Below are positions 16,944 through 25,231 of a stretch of 39,281 bases of DNA, one piece after another; within the stretch, counting starts at the first letter, position 1; the number at the start of each line of letters is the position of its first letter. Origin of the DNA: Paenibacillus phyllosphaerae (lineage in GTDB: Bacteria > Bacillota > Bacilli > Paenibacillales > Paenibacillaceae); NCBI RefSeq assembly GCF_014192105.1, contig NZ_JACHXK010000036.1:1-39281 (forward strand), in the 5' to 3' direction. The position numbers and the translations under genes were made by a program. The notes under the pieces are model-generated. The model searched no databases, was not told where the DNA came from, and saw nothing but the letters and a program-made list of their open reading frames with translations.

Positions 16944-17611
16944 TCGATGATATACCCCATTCCTTTGCGGGTGACGATATAATCCTCGAGCCCGAGCAAG
17001 GCGATCTTGCGCCGCAGCCGGTTCACGTTCACGGTCAGCGTATTGTCGTCCACGAACTGCTCGTCATTCCACAGCGCTTGCATCAGCTCGTCCCGCGATA
17101 CGATTTTGCCGATATGGCGCATCATCAACTGCAGAATAATGAATTCGTTGCGGGATAACTCGGCGCTCTGCCGGCCATGGGCGACGGACGAAATGGCCAG
17201 GTTGAACACAAGCTCGCGGTGCGCCAGCTGCAGCTGCTCGTCCTGATAGGTGTAATTTCGCCGCAGCAAGGCGCTCACTTTGGCGACGAGCACGCCGAGA
17301 TCGAACGGCTTCTGCACGTAATCGTCCCCGCCCATATTAATGGCCATAATGACATCCATATTCTGATCGCGCGAAGAGAGGAACAGGATCGGAACCTTCG
17401 ATATCCGGCGAATCTGCTGGCACCAATAATAGCCGTCGAACACCGGAAGGTTAATATCGAGCAGCACGAGATGGGGCTGCGCCTGCTCGAAGACGGCCAG
17501 CACTTCATCGAACGCCGTCACCTCCGTCACCTGATACTGCCATTTGCGCAGTGTGTCGGCCACGATGGCGCGAATTTTCTCGTCATCTTCGACGAGCAGA
17601 ATGTGAAACAC
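16940..17611 (-). CDS. bceR: BceR-type response regulator (OmpR family)
   Basis: 223 residues: receiver domain with acidic pocket VEDD (residues 7-10), phosphoacceptor Asp52 in LLDINLP and switch Lys in QKPFD, then a winged-helix domain ending in DNTLTVNVNRLRRKIA and RKGMGYIIE. The start is GTG at 17611 with GGAGG 9 bases upstream. It is the first gene of a two-gene minus-strand operon with bceS. It presumably activates bceAB through the inverted repeat at 13052-13067. A -10-like TATACT on the minus strand lies near 17655, with no clear -35. Confidence 0.93.
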   Translation of the reverse strand: MFHILLVEDDEKIRAIVADTLRKWQYQVTEVTAFDEVLAVFEQAQPHLVLLDINLPVFDGYYWCQQIRRISKVPILFLSSRDQNMDVIMAINMGGDDYVQKPFDLGVLVAKVSALLRRNYTYQDEQLQLAHRELVFNLAISSVAHGRQSAELSRNEFIILQLMMRHIGKIVSRDELMQALWNDEQFVDDNTLTVNVNRLRRKIALLGLEDYIVTRKGMGYIIE

Positions 17612-17714
17612 CAGTTAACGCCTCCAATCTCAACCGTTATCCATGATTTGTCTCTAGTATACCATTGGTTGCGTGGGACAGGCAGCCATGCGCAATCCAC
17701 CTCAATTACAGTTA

Positions 17715-17744
17715 TTGACAGAACGATTGTAACTCTGGTAGTTT
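17715..17744 (+). promoter_or_regulatory. Promoter of the ArsR-ABC operon
   Basis: Consensus -35 TTGACA (17715-17720), 18-bp spacer and -10 TAGTTT (17739-17744) in AT-rich sequence, 55 bp before the first gene. Confidence 0.5.
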
Positions 17745-17799
17745 TTATTTAAATGGAAACTTAATATCGAGTTAAAGGAATTTAATAATCACTTAAAAG

Positions 17800-18903
17800 G
17801 TGGTGAATTCCATTTCACAGCAACCGACGGTCTCTTCGCTGATGCATTTTCACTATAACGAGCCGCTCGAGTTCATCTCGGCACTGGCAATGGCCGGGAA
17901 GAAGGACCATATGATGGAGTTTGCGCGCGAACTCCGCATCGCCCCCGACGAGCATGTTTTCGGCTTGGTGGATGGCTCGATCAGCCGGTTATCGGCGCAT
18001 ATGAAGCGGGAGCTGGCCTGTTTCTTCGGCCAAAGTATGTACTACGAAAGGCTTGATGGGCTGCTCTTCCGGATCTGTTACGAAGCCAAGGAGCTGCGGA
18101 CGGCGCAGGAGTGGCTGGACGTGTACCGGGAGCAGTCGCCTGCTGCGCTTACCGGCTGGTTCATTGATGCGGTCTATGCCAGCGCCGGTGTCCAGTGGCG
18201 AGGCGAGTTTGAGCTTTCGCAAGCAATGGAGGAATGGGATCGTCTGGAACGGCTGGTCGCTGCTTCGCCGCTCGCCGATCGCGATATTCAACTGGAACTC
18301 CTGGAATACGTTCGCTTCCCGGAGGAGTTCAAGCTGCGAACGATGCATCTGTTGGAGGCGTTCCATCAATACGGATTCGAGCCGATGCGAGAGGAGCTGC
18401 GCTCGCATGGCGAAGCGGGGGCTGCGAGATATGAGAGGCTGTTTGCGGCAGATCCCGAAGCGGCATTCCGGGCGATCGCGCGGGCAGACCCGAGCCTGGT
18501 CACCAAGCGGACCAAGGTACATATCAGCTACATCTCGCAGATCCGAGCGGATATGCACCGCATCGCGGATCCAGCTCTTCCGGACTGGATGGTTCTAGGA
18601 GCCGGCAACGACCAGCTGGATCAACAACGCGAGGAGAAGGAGACGGTCGAAAAATTCCTGAAGGTCATTGCCGACAAACGGCGGCTCGATATGATCGAGA
18701 TGTTGAAGGAGCGCAGACATTACGCGGGCGAGTTAGCCCAACTGATGGGATTGACGCCGGCGGCGATCCATTACCATACGAATCTGCTGCTCGATCTGGA
18801 TCTGATCCGGATTACGAAGGCGGACAGCCGGATTTATTATGAGCTTGATCTTGCGCGCCTTGAGGCGATGATGGAGCAGACCCGGAGAATGCTGCTGCGA
18901 TAA
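17800..18903 (+). CDS. ArsR-like winged-helix regulator with long N-terminal domain
   Basis: Up to 367 residues. The last ~95 form an ArsR-type helix-turn-helix: VEKFLKVIADKRRLDMIEML, HYAGELAQLMGLTPAAIHYH as recognition region, then a wing (IRITKADSRIYYEL). The first ~270 residues are an unassigned helical domain. The start is unusual: GTG codons at 17800 and 17803 lie inside the strong Shine-Dalgarno AAAGGTGGTGA (17796-17806), while an in-frame ATT at 17812 is at ideal distance. The next ATG is 17842. The gene is 33 bases upstream of an ABC exporter pair and probably autoregulates that operon. Confidence 0.85.
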   Translation: MVNSISQQPTVSSLMHFHYNEPLEFISALAMAGKKDHMMEFARELRIAPDEHVFGLVDGSISRLSAHMKRELACFFGQSMYYERLDGLLFRICYEAKELRTAQEWLDVYREQSPAALTGWFIDAVYASAGVQWRGEFELSQAMEEWDRLERLVAASPLADRDIQLELLEYVRFPEEFKLRTMHLLEAFHQYGFEPMREELRSHGEAGAARYERLFAADPEAAFRAIARADPSLVTKRTKVHISYISQIRADMHRIADPALPDWMVLGAGNDQLDQQREEKETVEKFLKVIADKRRLDMIEMLKERRHYAGELAQLMGLTPAAIHYHTNLLLDLDLIRITKADSRIYYELDLARLEAMMEQTRRMLLR

Positions 18904-18935
18904 GGAGCAGGCACAGGGACAAGGAGGCAGTCGCG

Positions 18936-19895
18936 ATGAGCGAAGCGATTTTCACCATGGAGCAGGTCACTCAACTGTATAGGAAAGGGAAAACAACCAC
19001 TCTTGCGAACGACGACATTACGCTGGATATTAGGCGGGGCGAGATTCTTGGCGTACTCGGACCGAACGGCGCCGGCAAGTCCACCTTGATCAAACAGCTT
19101 GTCGGCCATCTGAAGCCGACCTCCGGCCGCGTGCTCTACAACGGCCTTGATGTGTTCAAGCAGACGAACACGGTAGCTAGCGAAGTTGCTTATTACGCAC
19201 AGGAGCCGCATGTGCTGTCGCCTCTTAAGGTAATGGAGGCGCTTGTCTTTACTGCCCGCCTGCGCGGCATGGAAGCGAAGGCGGCCAAGCTGGAAGCCGA
19301 GGAGCTGCTCGAGCGGTTCGAGATGACGGCCATGAAGGAGAAGCGGCTCAGCCGGTTGTCCGGCGGGCAGAAGCGGATGGTCGGAATCGGCACGACGCTG
19401 ATCGGCCATTGCCCGGTGCTGATCCTCGACGAGCCGACGAATGAGCTGGATCCGAAGAAACGGCGCATGGTCTGGGAGCTGATCGAAGAGAGGAACCGGC
19501 TTGGCGCCACCGTTATTCTGGTGACGCATAACGTACTGGAGGCGGAACATGTCGTGGATCGCGCGGCCGTCATCAACCACGGCCGGCTGCTAGCGATGGA
19601 CAGCGTGGCGAATCTCAAGCAGCGGGTCGATCAGCGCCTCAAGTTCGATATTCAGACCGCATTCGGCCTTCGAGAAGAGGTTGAGCGAGTTTTATCGCCA
19701 TGGGGGTTGAAGCAGGAAGGGACGGAGAATCGCATTCGGCTGCTCGTCGACAAGGCGCAAGCAAGCGAGCTGCTGGCGATGATCATCTCGCGTACCGATT
19801 TGCCAATCGAAGAATACGCCGTCCTGCCCCCGAGCCTTGAAGACGTGTATTTCCATATCGACCAACAGGCTGAGCAAGGAGGCGCGATCGCATGA
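18936..19895 (+). CDS. ABC-2 type exporter ATP-binding protein
   Basis: 319 residues. Walker A GPNGAGKST (42-50), signature LSGGQKRMVG (141-150), Walker B VLILDEPTNELD (~161-172) and H-loop VTHN are intact. The C-terminal ~80 residues form the extra domain common in CcmA/DrrA-like exporters. AAGGAGG lies before the ATG start. It overlaps the permease by four bases. Probably energises export of a drug, peptide or lipid controlled by the ArsR-like protein encoded just upstream. Confidence 0.92.
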   Translation: MSEAIFTMEQVTQLYRKGKTTTLANDDITLDIRRGEILGVLGPNGAGKSTLIKQLVGHLKPTSGRVLYNGLDVFKQTNTVASEVAYYAQEPHVLSPLKVMEALVFTARLRGMEAKAAKLEAEELLERFEMTAMKEKRLSRLSGGQKRMVGIGTTLIGHCPVLILDEPTNELDPKKRRMVWELIEERNRLGATVILVTHNVLEAEHVVDRAAVINHGRLLAMDSVANLKQRVDQRLKFDIQTAFGLREEVERVLSPWGLKQEGTENRIRLLVDKAQASELLAMIISRTDLPIEEYAVLPPSLEDVYFHIDQQAEQGGAIA

Positions 19896-20692
19896 GCCAA
19901 ACCGCTATGCCCCTTCACGCCAGGCAGACGCAGGTCAAACGGGGGATTGGCCGATGGTGGACGGAATTTATGATTTTGTTCCGGATCCAGTTCGCCATCA
20001 TTCGTGACAGCTGGATATGGGTGCTGATCATGGCTACGATGTTCCCGCTCACGACGATTATGTTCATGCGCTTCTTCACCGTGAACCCGACCCATGACAC
20101 GATCATCCAGATTATTGCCGGCAATCTGATCTTCGGGGTCATCGTCATGGGGATGAACGGGCTCGGGCAAGACATCTCGTGGCAGAAGCACCAGAATCAT
20201 TTTACGTTCTATGCCTCGCTACCGATCTCCAAGCTGAACTTCGTGCTGGCGAATATGATTCGCGGGCTGATGAACACGCTTCCTTCATTCCTGATCCTAG
20301 GCGGCCTCGGACAGTTGATCTATGGCGTGGAGCTTCATTTGTCACCAGGCCTGCCGCTCGTCATTCTCTTATGCCTATCGAGCATCGTCGGGATCGGCAT
20401 CATATTAGGCTTCTGGTCGCCGAATCATCAGCTGACCAATATGCTCTGCCAGGCGCTCATGATGCTGGTAACGTTCCTATCGCCGGTCATGGTGACGGCC
20501 GATCAGCTGCCGCAGATTCTGCAATGGTTCTCTTACGCGCTGCCAACCACGTACGCCGCCGATGCAATGAGACTCGTGCTGACGGTCGGCTGGACTGACC
20601 GGGTCATGATCGACTGTCTCGTTATGCTGGTGATCAGCATCATTTCGCTCTTCGTCGTCAACCGGCTGGTGAGCTGGCGCGTATCGCCTTAG
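19892..20692 (+). CDS. ABC-2 type exporter permease
   Basis: 266 residues with six predicted membrane helices, matching ABC-2 permeases (for example HFTFYASLPISKLNFVLANM and LPQILQWFSYALPTTYAADA, the conserved C-terminal P-[ST]-Y region). Translationally coupled to the ATPase by the ATGA overlap. The substrate is unknown. No terminator is seen in the 35 bases before the convergent sliding-clamp gene, so transcripts may read into it antisense. Confidence 0.9.
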   Translation: MSQTAMPLHARQTQVKRGIGRWWTEFMILFRIQFAIIRDSWIWVLIMATMFPLTTIMFMRFFTVNPTHDTIIQIIAGNLIFGVIVMGMNGLGQDISWQKHQNHFTFYASLPISKLNFVLANMIRGLMNTLPSFLILGGLGQLIYGVELHLSPGLPLVILLCLSSIVGIGIILGFWSPNHQLTNMLCQALMMLVTFLSPVMVTADQLPQILQWFSYALPTTYAADAMRLVLTVGWTDRVMIDCLVMLVISIISLFVVNRLVSWRVSP

Positions 20693-20727
20693 CATGTATC
20701 AGCGGCAGACGCTTGCATCGCCGGCGC

Positions 20728-21963
20728 TTATGCGCGCAGCGGCGTAAGCAGGTAGATAGTGGAGGGATCATCCTGAGGAACGATGGTGATCGGTCCCGTG
20801 GAACCGGTGAATCTAAGCGTGACGGCAGGACTCTCGATAGCGCGCAAAATATCCCGGATGAACCGGCCGCGGAAAAAAATTCGCAGGGGCTCGCCTTCCA
20901 TATTCGCTGCCGTTAACTCTTCATCGCCGTCGCCTAGCTCCGAGGCGGCCGACTTGAGTTGCATCGACTGCGCTGTAGCGTGAAGTTCGATATGTCCGCC
21001 CTCGCGCCCGAGCAGTTCCAATCGCTCGATGGCAGCTGCAAACGCTGAAGTATCCGCGAGGACCGATGTGGTATGCGCCTCCGGGATCAGCCGCGTAGAG
21101 GCAGGGTAGCTGCCTTCCATCCGCACCGAATAAGCTGCCCAACGGTTCGTGCGGAACAGGACGTGGTTCCGGCCGACACTCAGTGAGACGGCCTCTTCGG
21201 TGCCGCCTGCGAGCAGTTTGGCGATATCGACCATATTGGCAGCCGGCAGCAGGAGCAGCTGATCATCGTCATCGCGGGCCCCCGAGCTCAGAGCAGCATG
21301 AATCGAAGTGCATCCCAGCCGGACTCCGTCGGAAGCCAGCAATTGCAGCCTGTTCTCATCTATGAGGCGGCAGGCAATGCCGGTCAGGACCGGACGCTGC
21401 CCGGAGGCAGAAGCGGCGAATGCCACCTGTGTGATGGCCTTGTTCAGCTGGTCGCATCGCATCGACAACACTGTAGTCGGACCGATGTCCGGCAGCGGCG
21501 GGAAGTCGCTAGGATCCATCCCGCGGAGCCGGAACCGGGCATGGCCGGCTTGCAGCCGGACGCATGACGAAGCTTCATCGAGTTCGAGTCGAATCGGACC
21601 CGGAGGAAGCTTCTTCGTCATATCATGGAGCAGCTTGGCGGGCACGACGGCTTGTCCATATATGGCAGTGCCGACCGGGCTGTCTTGCAACAGGAAGTAG
21701 CGAATGATAAGGCGAAAATTGCTCGCCGTAAACGACAGCCCGCTGGCATCATGACGGATCAGTATGCCTGACAGAATGGGGAGCGGGTTGTGGGCGGATA
21801 CCGCCCTCATGACCGCGGTGAGCGCATCGAGTAACGCCTCCCGAGGTACAACGATCGAACACGTCTCGCTTCGGTCCGTCGCCTTGTATTTCTCCGGAAT
21901 GAAGCGTGAATCGCGATTATAATCGGCGGTTGCTGGTTCATCTTGTGATCGATTAATTTTCAT
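20728..21963 (-). CDS. Second DnaN-like DNA polymerase III sliding clamp
   Basis: 411 residues with the three-domain beta-clamp pattern. Domain 1 has LDALTAVMRAVSAHNPLPIL and the GxxxxPAKLLHDMTKKLP block; domain 2 has LNKAITQVAFAASASGQRPVLTGI; domain 3 ends with IYLLTPLRA, the usual P-x-R C-terminus. About 40 N-terminal residues precede the clamp fold and look disordered. A longer frame starts at 22002, but ATG 21963 is preferred because it overlaps the upstream gene by 11 bases with AAGGA before it. No dnaA, recF or gyrase is nearby, so this is not the oriC copy. Its special role is unknown. Confidence 0.88.
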   Translation of the reverse strand: MKINRSQDEPATADYNRDSRFIPEKYKATDRSETCSIVVPREALLDALTAVMRAVSAHNPLPILSGILIRHDASGLSFTASNFRLIIRYFLLQDSPVGTAIYGQAVVPAKLLHDMTKKLPPGPIRLELDEASSCVRLQAGHARFRLRGMDPSDFPPLPDIGPTTVLSMRCDQLNKAITQVAFAASASGQRPVLTGIACRLIDENRLQLLASDGVRLGCTSIHAALSSGARDDDDQLLLLPAANMVDIAKLLAGGTEEAVSLSVGRNHVLFRTNRWAAYSVRMEGSYPASTRLIPEAHTTSVLADTSAFAAAIERLELLGREGGHIELHATAQSMQLKSAASELGDGDEELTAANMEGEPLRIFFRGRFIRDILRAIESPAVTLRFTGSTGPITIVPQDDPSTIYLLTPLRA

Positions 21964-22228
21964 CACGGGTAACATCCTTATGAGGCCTATCGGACACGTC
22001 ATCCATGTAGTGCTCGACCATCATCCGCAGCAGCTCCGACTTCGAGCGGCCTTCGCTTACGCATGCTTGTTCGAAGCGCTCCCACATCTCGAGGCTTAAC
22101 GTGAGCGAAACTTTCCTTGTCTCGCCGATTCCTTTGCGTCCGGCGCCGCGCCGGGGTCCGCCCTTGTTGAACATCAGCTGTACTTGTCCTTCTTCAGCGG
22201 GAATGCCAACTTTCATGTTAGGATCCAA
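21953..22228 (-). CDS. Small ribbon-helix-helix (CopG-like) protein
   Basis: 91 residues. A glycine/arginine stretch (GGPRRGAGRKG) leads into a ribbon-helix-helix pattern: RKVSLTLSLEMWERFEQAC, then EGRSKSELLRMMVEHYM. The TTG start at 22228 has AAGGGG 9 bases upstream; the ATG at 22216 is too far from any site. It is the first gene of an operon with the second sliding clamp, overlapping it by 11 bases. Ribbon-helix-helix proteins typically bind palindromes at their own promoter, and one lies at 22246-22270. Autoregulation is an inference. Confidence 0.75.
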   Translation of the reverse strand: MDPNMKVGIPAEEGQVQLMFNKGGPRRGAGRKGIGETRKVSLTLSLEMWERFEQACVSEGRSKSELLRMMVEHYMDDVSDRPHKDVTRDEN

Positions 22229-22245
22229 TGGAAATTGCCCCTTCC

Positions 22246-22270
22246 TTTGAAATAAGTTACTTATTTCAAA
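22246..22270. promoter_or_regulatory. Perfect 25-bp palindrome before the RHH-clamp operon
   Basis: Arms TTTGAAATAAG and CTTATTTCAAA with loop TTA. On the minus strand it abuts the Shine-Dalgarno of the RHH gene (AAAGGAAGGGG). It could be an operator or a translation-controlling hairpin. Confidence 0.6.
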
Positions 22271-22442
22271 TATATGGTTATATACATCCTAACACACATG
22301 GAGGAAGAGGAACAATCCACATTTAACTTTTTGCCTAGAAGGGGTCTATGTAACACCTCTGATTTAGGTAATAATGTCACTTTTTTCAAGGGTATAAATA
22401 TTTTAAACTTGACCAAAGAGGCATGCAGAGAGGAAGACTGGA

Positions 22443-23108
22443 ATGGATATAAGATCGCATTACTACGAGCGGAAGATCGAGAAGCAGGTGCGAATGGGCT
22501 ATCAACTGCTATTGCCCGATTCGTATGCCGATACGGTAGACAAGCAATGGCCGGTCATCTTGTTCTTGCACGGCGTCAACAAACGCGGCAACGATCTGGA
22601 GCAGCTGCGGGGCTACGGTCTGCCTGACATTGCCCGGGCAATGAAAATACAGGATTTTATCATCGTCGCGCCTCAATGTCCGGCGTATTCGAACTGGCCG
22701 CTGGAACGCGATGCCGTACTCACTCTGCTGGATCTTCTGATAATGGAATACAGGATAGACCGTTCGAGAGTTTACGTGACGGGATTCAGCATGGGAGGGC
22801 ACGGGGCGTGGGACTTAGCTGCTCATTATCCCGAGCGTTTCGCCGCAGCGGCGCCGCTCGCCGGATGGTATCAGCCGGAGGCTGCCGGGCTGCTGAAGGG
22901 GATGCCGATCTGGGCTTTTCACGGGGAAGAAGATTCAACCGTTAATGTGCTGTCGATGGAAGTGATGGTACAGGCGCTCAAGCTGGCTGGCCATAAGGTG
23001 AAGACGACGATCTTCCCGGGTCTCGCCCACAATATTATGCAGGCGGCGTACAGCATGCCCGAGCTGTATGCCTGGTTCCTCCTGCATCGGCGAGAATCGG
23101 GGACGTGA
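22443..23108 (+). CDS. Alpha/beta hydrolase, predicted carboxylesterase
   Basis: 221 residues with the complete catalytic triad: nucleophile Ser116 in GFSMGGHGAW, Asp164 in HGEEDSTV and His196 in GLAHNIM. The oxyanion region LFLHGVNKRGND (~41-51) precedes it. It lacks a signal peptide, so it is probably cytosolic. The layout (long FLHG loop, PLERD, triad) fits the phospholipase/carboxylesterase-like or feruloyl-esterase-like group. GAGGAAG lies before the ATG. A frame starting at 22274 overlaps it in another register and is not a gene. The natural ester is unknown. Confidence 0.88.
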   Translation: MDIRSHYYERKIEKQVRMGYQLLLPDSYADTVDKQWPVILFLHGVNKRGNDLEQLRGYGLPDIARAMKIQDFIIVAPQCPAYSNWPLERDAVLTLLDLLIMEYRIDRSRVYVTGFSMGGHGAWDLAAHYPERFAAAAPLAGWYQPEAAGLLKGMPIWAFHGEEDSTVNVLSMEVMVQALKLAGHKVKTTIFPGLAHNIMQAAYSMPELYAWFLLHRRESGT

Positions 23109-23141
23109 ATAGCGAGGCGGTCATTCGTCTTGCGGCGCACC

Positions 23142-23193
23142 AATAAGGACAGCTGATCGATCGGTGATGGCCGGCTGATCAGCTGTCCTTATT
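23142..23193. terminator. Bidirectional terminator between esterase and RCC1/stalk genes
   Basis: A perfect 17-bp stem, AATAAGGACAGCTGATC and its complement, in the gap between convergent genes. It has only short AT ends. Confidence 0.75.
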
Positions 23194-23194
23194 G

Positions 23195-24658
23195 CTATGG
23201 CATCGTGATAATGATCTTCAATTGCTGTTGCGACCATTCGACCTTGGCGCCGAGCTGCTCACTGATGAAACGCAGCGGCAAATACGAGGTGCCGTTCACG
23301 CTGAACGGCTTGGTTGCCAGATTGACCGCCTGGCCGTTCAAAGTCGTGTCGCCGCGAAGCGTATCGATGCTGATACTGATCTTCGTTCCGTTCGCGGTCG
23401 CCCGCTCGACGGTTGCGATCTTGGTCTCGTTATTGAACGCGATCTTGGCGCCAAGCTTCTCGAATACGGAGCGCAGCGGGACGAATGACTGATTGTTGCG
23501 CGTCATGACGCCGCTCGACAAGTAGACGGGCTCGCCGTTGAGCGTAATGGAGATAGGCTCTTGCACCGGGACGGGCGAGAGATGCTCGAATTCATAGTCG
23601 CCGTAACCAAGCTCGGCCGCTTTGTTGATCCCATAGCCGAAGAGCGAGCCGTCCGTTTTTTGCATAATCACATGGCGCCAGCCTTCCTTGAAGGAGCTTA
23701 CGTCTGATGCCAGCAGCTTGAAGGTCGGGTTGGCGGGCATTTTATCCCGTTCGATGCTCGTTTCGTACACTTTGCCGCTGTTCGTCAAGACGAGCATGAA
23801 GCGTTCGGCGACCACCGCGTCCTTCACGTCATTGATGGAGGTTAGGCGGGTCGGCGTCTGCTCGTTCAGAGTGGTTCCGTCGGAGAAGCCCGTAATGGTT
23901 GCTCCCCAGAACCAGAGGCGCGACTCTTCGTCAATCGCGAGCCTCGAATAATGGCTCTGCTTGAATGACGTAATTGAGGCCAGCCCTTTCAGCTGCGCGG
24001 CGGCATGTCCGCTCTGGCCATCCCACGTCCATACGGTACCGTCGCTCTTGAGCGCCATATTGCGGTCGACGTCGATGACATGATCAAGGCCCTTAACCGC
24101 GCCGATCGTTGGCTGGGCGCCCGAATTCGACCATACGGTACCGTCCTTCTTCAAATAGACCAACTGCGAGCCGCCGTTGTTCAGCGGATATTGGACATCG
24201 AAGGTGGTGAGGTCGATGACGGACGCCAACGCTTCGTTACGTGTTATTTGGCCCAATTCGGGATGTTCATAATCCGCCATCGGAATCGTGTAGACGCTCC
24301 CGGTCGTATCGAGCGCGATTAGCTTCTTGCCCAGAGATTGCAGGGAGAGGAGGCCCTTCAGCTCATCGGCCTGCGTAAGGACAGCTTCGCTGCTTGGCGT
24401 TTCGCGTGACCAATGCCAGACCGAATTGTCTTCCTGGACGATAAAATGGTACGGAAATGACGCCTTCGCCTCGGTTATGCCTTGCACTTGCGTCGGAACG
24501 GACTGGCTGCCGCCCCAGATCCAGTACGAGCCGTCGGTCTTGATGAGCGAGTCCGGCTCATAGGCGCGGATAAGGGAAGCATTGGCTGCCGAGGCGGAAG
24601 CCGTCCAAGTTAGCGATACGATGGAAGCTAAGCTTAAGAGTGCGGTCCATTTCTTCAT
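23195..24658 (-). CDS. Exported protein with RCC1-type repeats and copper-amine-oxidase-like stalk domain
   Basis: 487 residues. A Sec signal peptide (MKKW start, hydrophobic core, SASA-ANA cleavage region near residue 24) is followed by RCC1/BNR-like beta-propeller repeats recognisable by LKSDGTVWTWDG, LKKDGTVWSN and TDGSLFGYGINKAAELGYG. The C-terminal ~110 residues are two copies of the stalk domain found next to amine oxidases and in many Paenibacillus surface proteins (FVPLRSVFEKLGAKIAFN and YLPLRFISEQLGAKVEWS). The start has AGGAGG 10 bases upstream. Probably cell-surface; binding partner unknown. The region 24659-24833 upstream has no gene but holds the repeat CATGTAAC/GTTACATG. Confidence 0.9.
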   Translation of the reverse strand: MKKWTALLSLASIVSLTWTASASAANASLIRAYEPDSLIKTDGSYWIWGGSQSVPTQVQGITEAKASFPYHFIVQEDNSVWHWSRETPSSEAVLTQADELKGLLSLQSLGKKLIALDTTGSVYTIPMADYEHPELGQITRNEALASVIDLTTFDVQYPLNNGGSQLVYLKKDGTVWSNSGAQPTIGAVKGLDHVIDVDRNMALKSDGTVWTWDGQSGHAAAQLKGLASITSFKQSHYSRLAIDEESRLWFWGATITGFSDGTTLNEQTPTRLTSINDVKDAVVAERFMLVLTNSGKVYETSIERDKMPANPTFKLLASDVSSFKEGWRHVIMQKTDGSLFGYGINKAAELGYGDYEFEHLSPVPVQEPISITLNGEPVYLSSGVMTRNNQSFVPLRSVFEKLGAKIAFNNETKIATVERATANGTKISISIDTLRGDTTLNGQAVNLATKPFSVNGTSYLPLRFISEQLGAKVEWSQQQLKIIITMP

Positions 24659-24833
24659 GAAGATAACATCCTCCTTTGACGAATAAAGCCTTGCATGTAA
24701 CCATTCTCCTCCTCAGACGCCGCTACTCCGCAAAAAGTTACATGAATCGCAGGGGAATGGAAGGAAAAAGGAAGAAGCATCGCCAGCCCGGTTCAATCCG
24801 GTGCATACGCCATGCCTCTAAGTGTCCATGCTT

Positions 24834-25064
24834 TTATTCGATTCGGAATCGCTCCAGATGGGAGGTCAGTCCTTCCCGGCGCAAGATCTCCTTCTGCTTG
24901 CTGCCCAGCAAATCAAAATGGGGATACTCATCGCGCCGATGGATATATCCGGGGTTAAGCCCGTTCTCCGTGCACCATGCCGCAAGACGCGCCAAATCCG
25001 AGCAGCCCACCTTCGTCACCGTCCGCATATGAGGGAAGCGATCGTCCCGCCAATAGTGGGTCAA
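24834..25064 (-). CDS. DUF4031-like small protein
   Basis: 76 residues: a start resembling THYWRDDRFPHM, a helix LARLAAWCTENGLNPGYIH and YPHFDLLGSKQKEILRREG. This matches DUF4031, small proteins carrying the conserved arrangement of a YVDD-like N-terminus, an alpha helix and a PHYDL motif. Function unknown. The start is uncertain: TTG 25064 has no Shine-Dalgarno. The frame is open for about 20 further codons upstream, where an ATT at 25073 follows GAGGT at a long distance. Transcribed alone, opposite to the folD leader. Confidence 0.6.
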   Translation of the reverse strand: MTHYWRDDRFPHMRTVTKVGCSDLARLAAWCTENGLNPGYIHRRDEYPHFDLLGSKQKEILRREGLTSHLERFRIE

Positions 25065-25188
25065 GAAGGCAATGCGGCCGCTCGCGACCTCTTGCTTCTC
25101 TTGTAATGCCCAGCGCCATTGCCTTGTTCACCTACCTAACCTCACTTTATCATGGACCGGCGAATTTTGCGAAAATGATTGGGAAGGG

Positions 25189-25216
25189 TTGAAAACGCGA
25201 CCGATAGCCGTATAAT
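25189..25216 (+). promoter_or_regulatory. Promoter of the folD leader
   Basis: -35 TTGAAA at 25189-25194, 16-bp spacer, perfect -10 TATAAT at 25211-25216. The start of the ZTP aptamer follows within ~15 bases. Confidence 0.75.
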
Positions 25217-25231
25217 TAGAGGCAGTATAAA

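Noticed and set aside
22274..22627. 117-codon frame upstream of and overlapping the esterase gene
   Set aside because: It loses protein-like composition where it enters the esterase gene, and the esterase start with its own ribosome site explains the region better.
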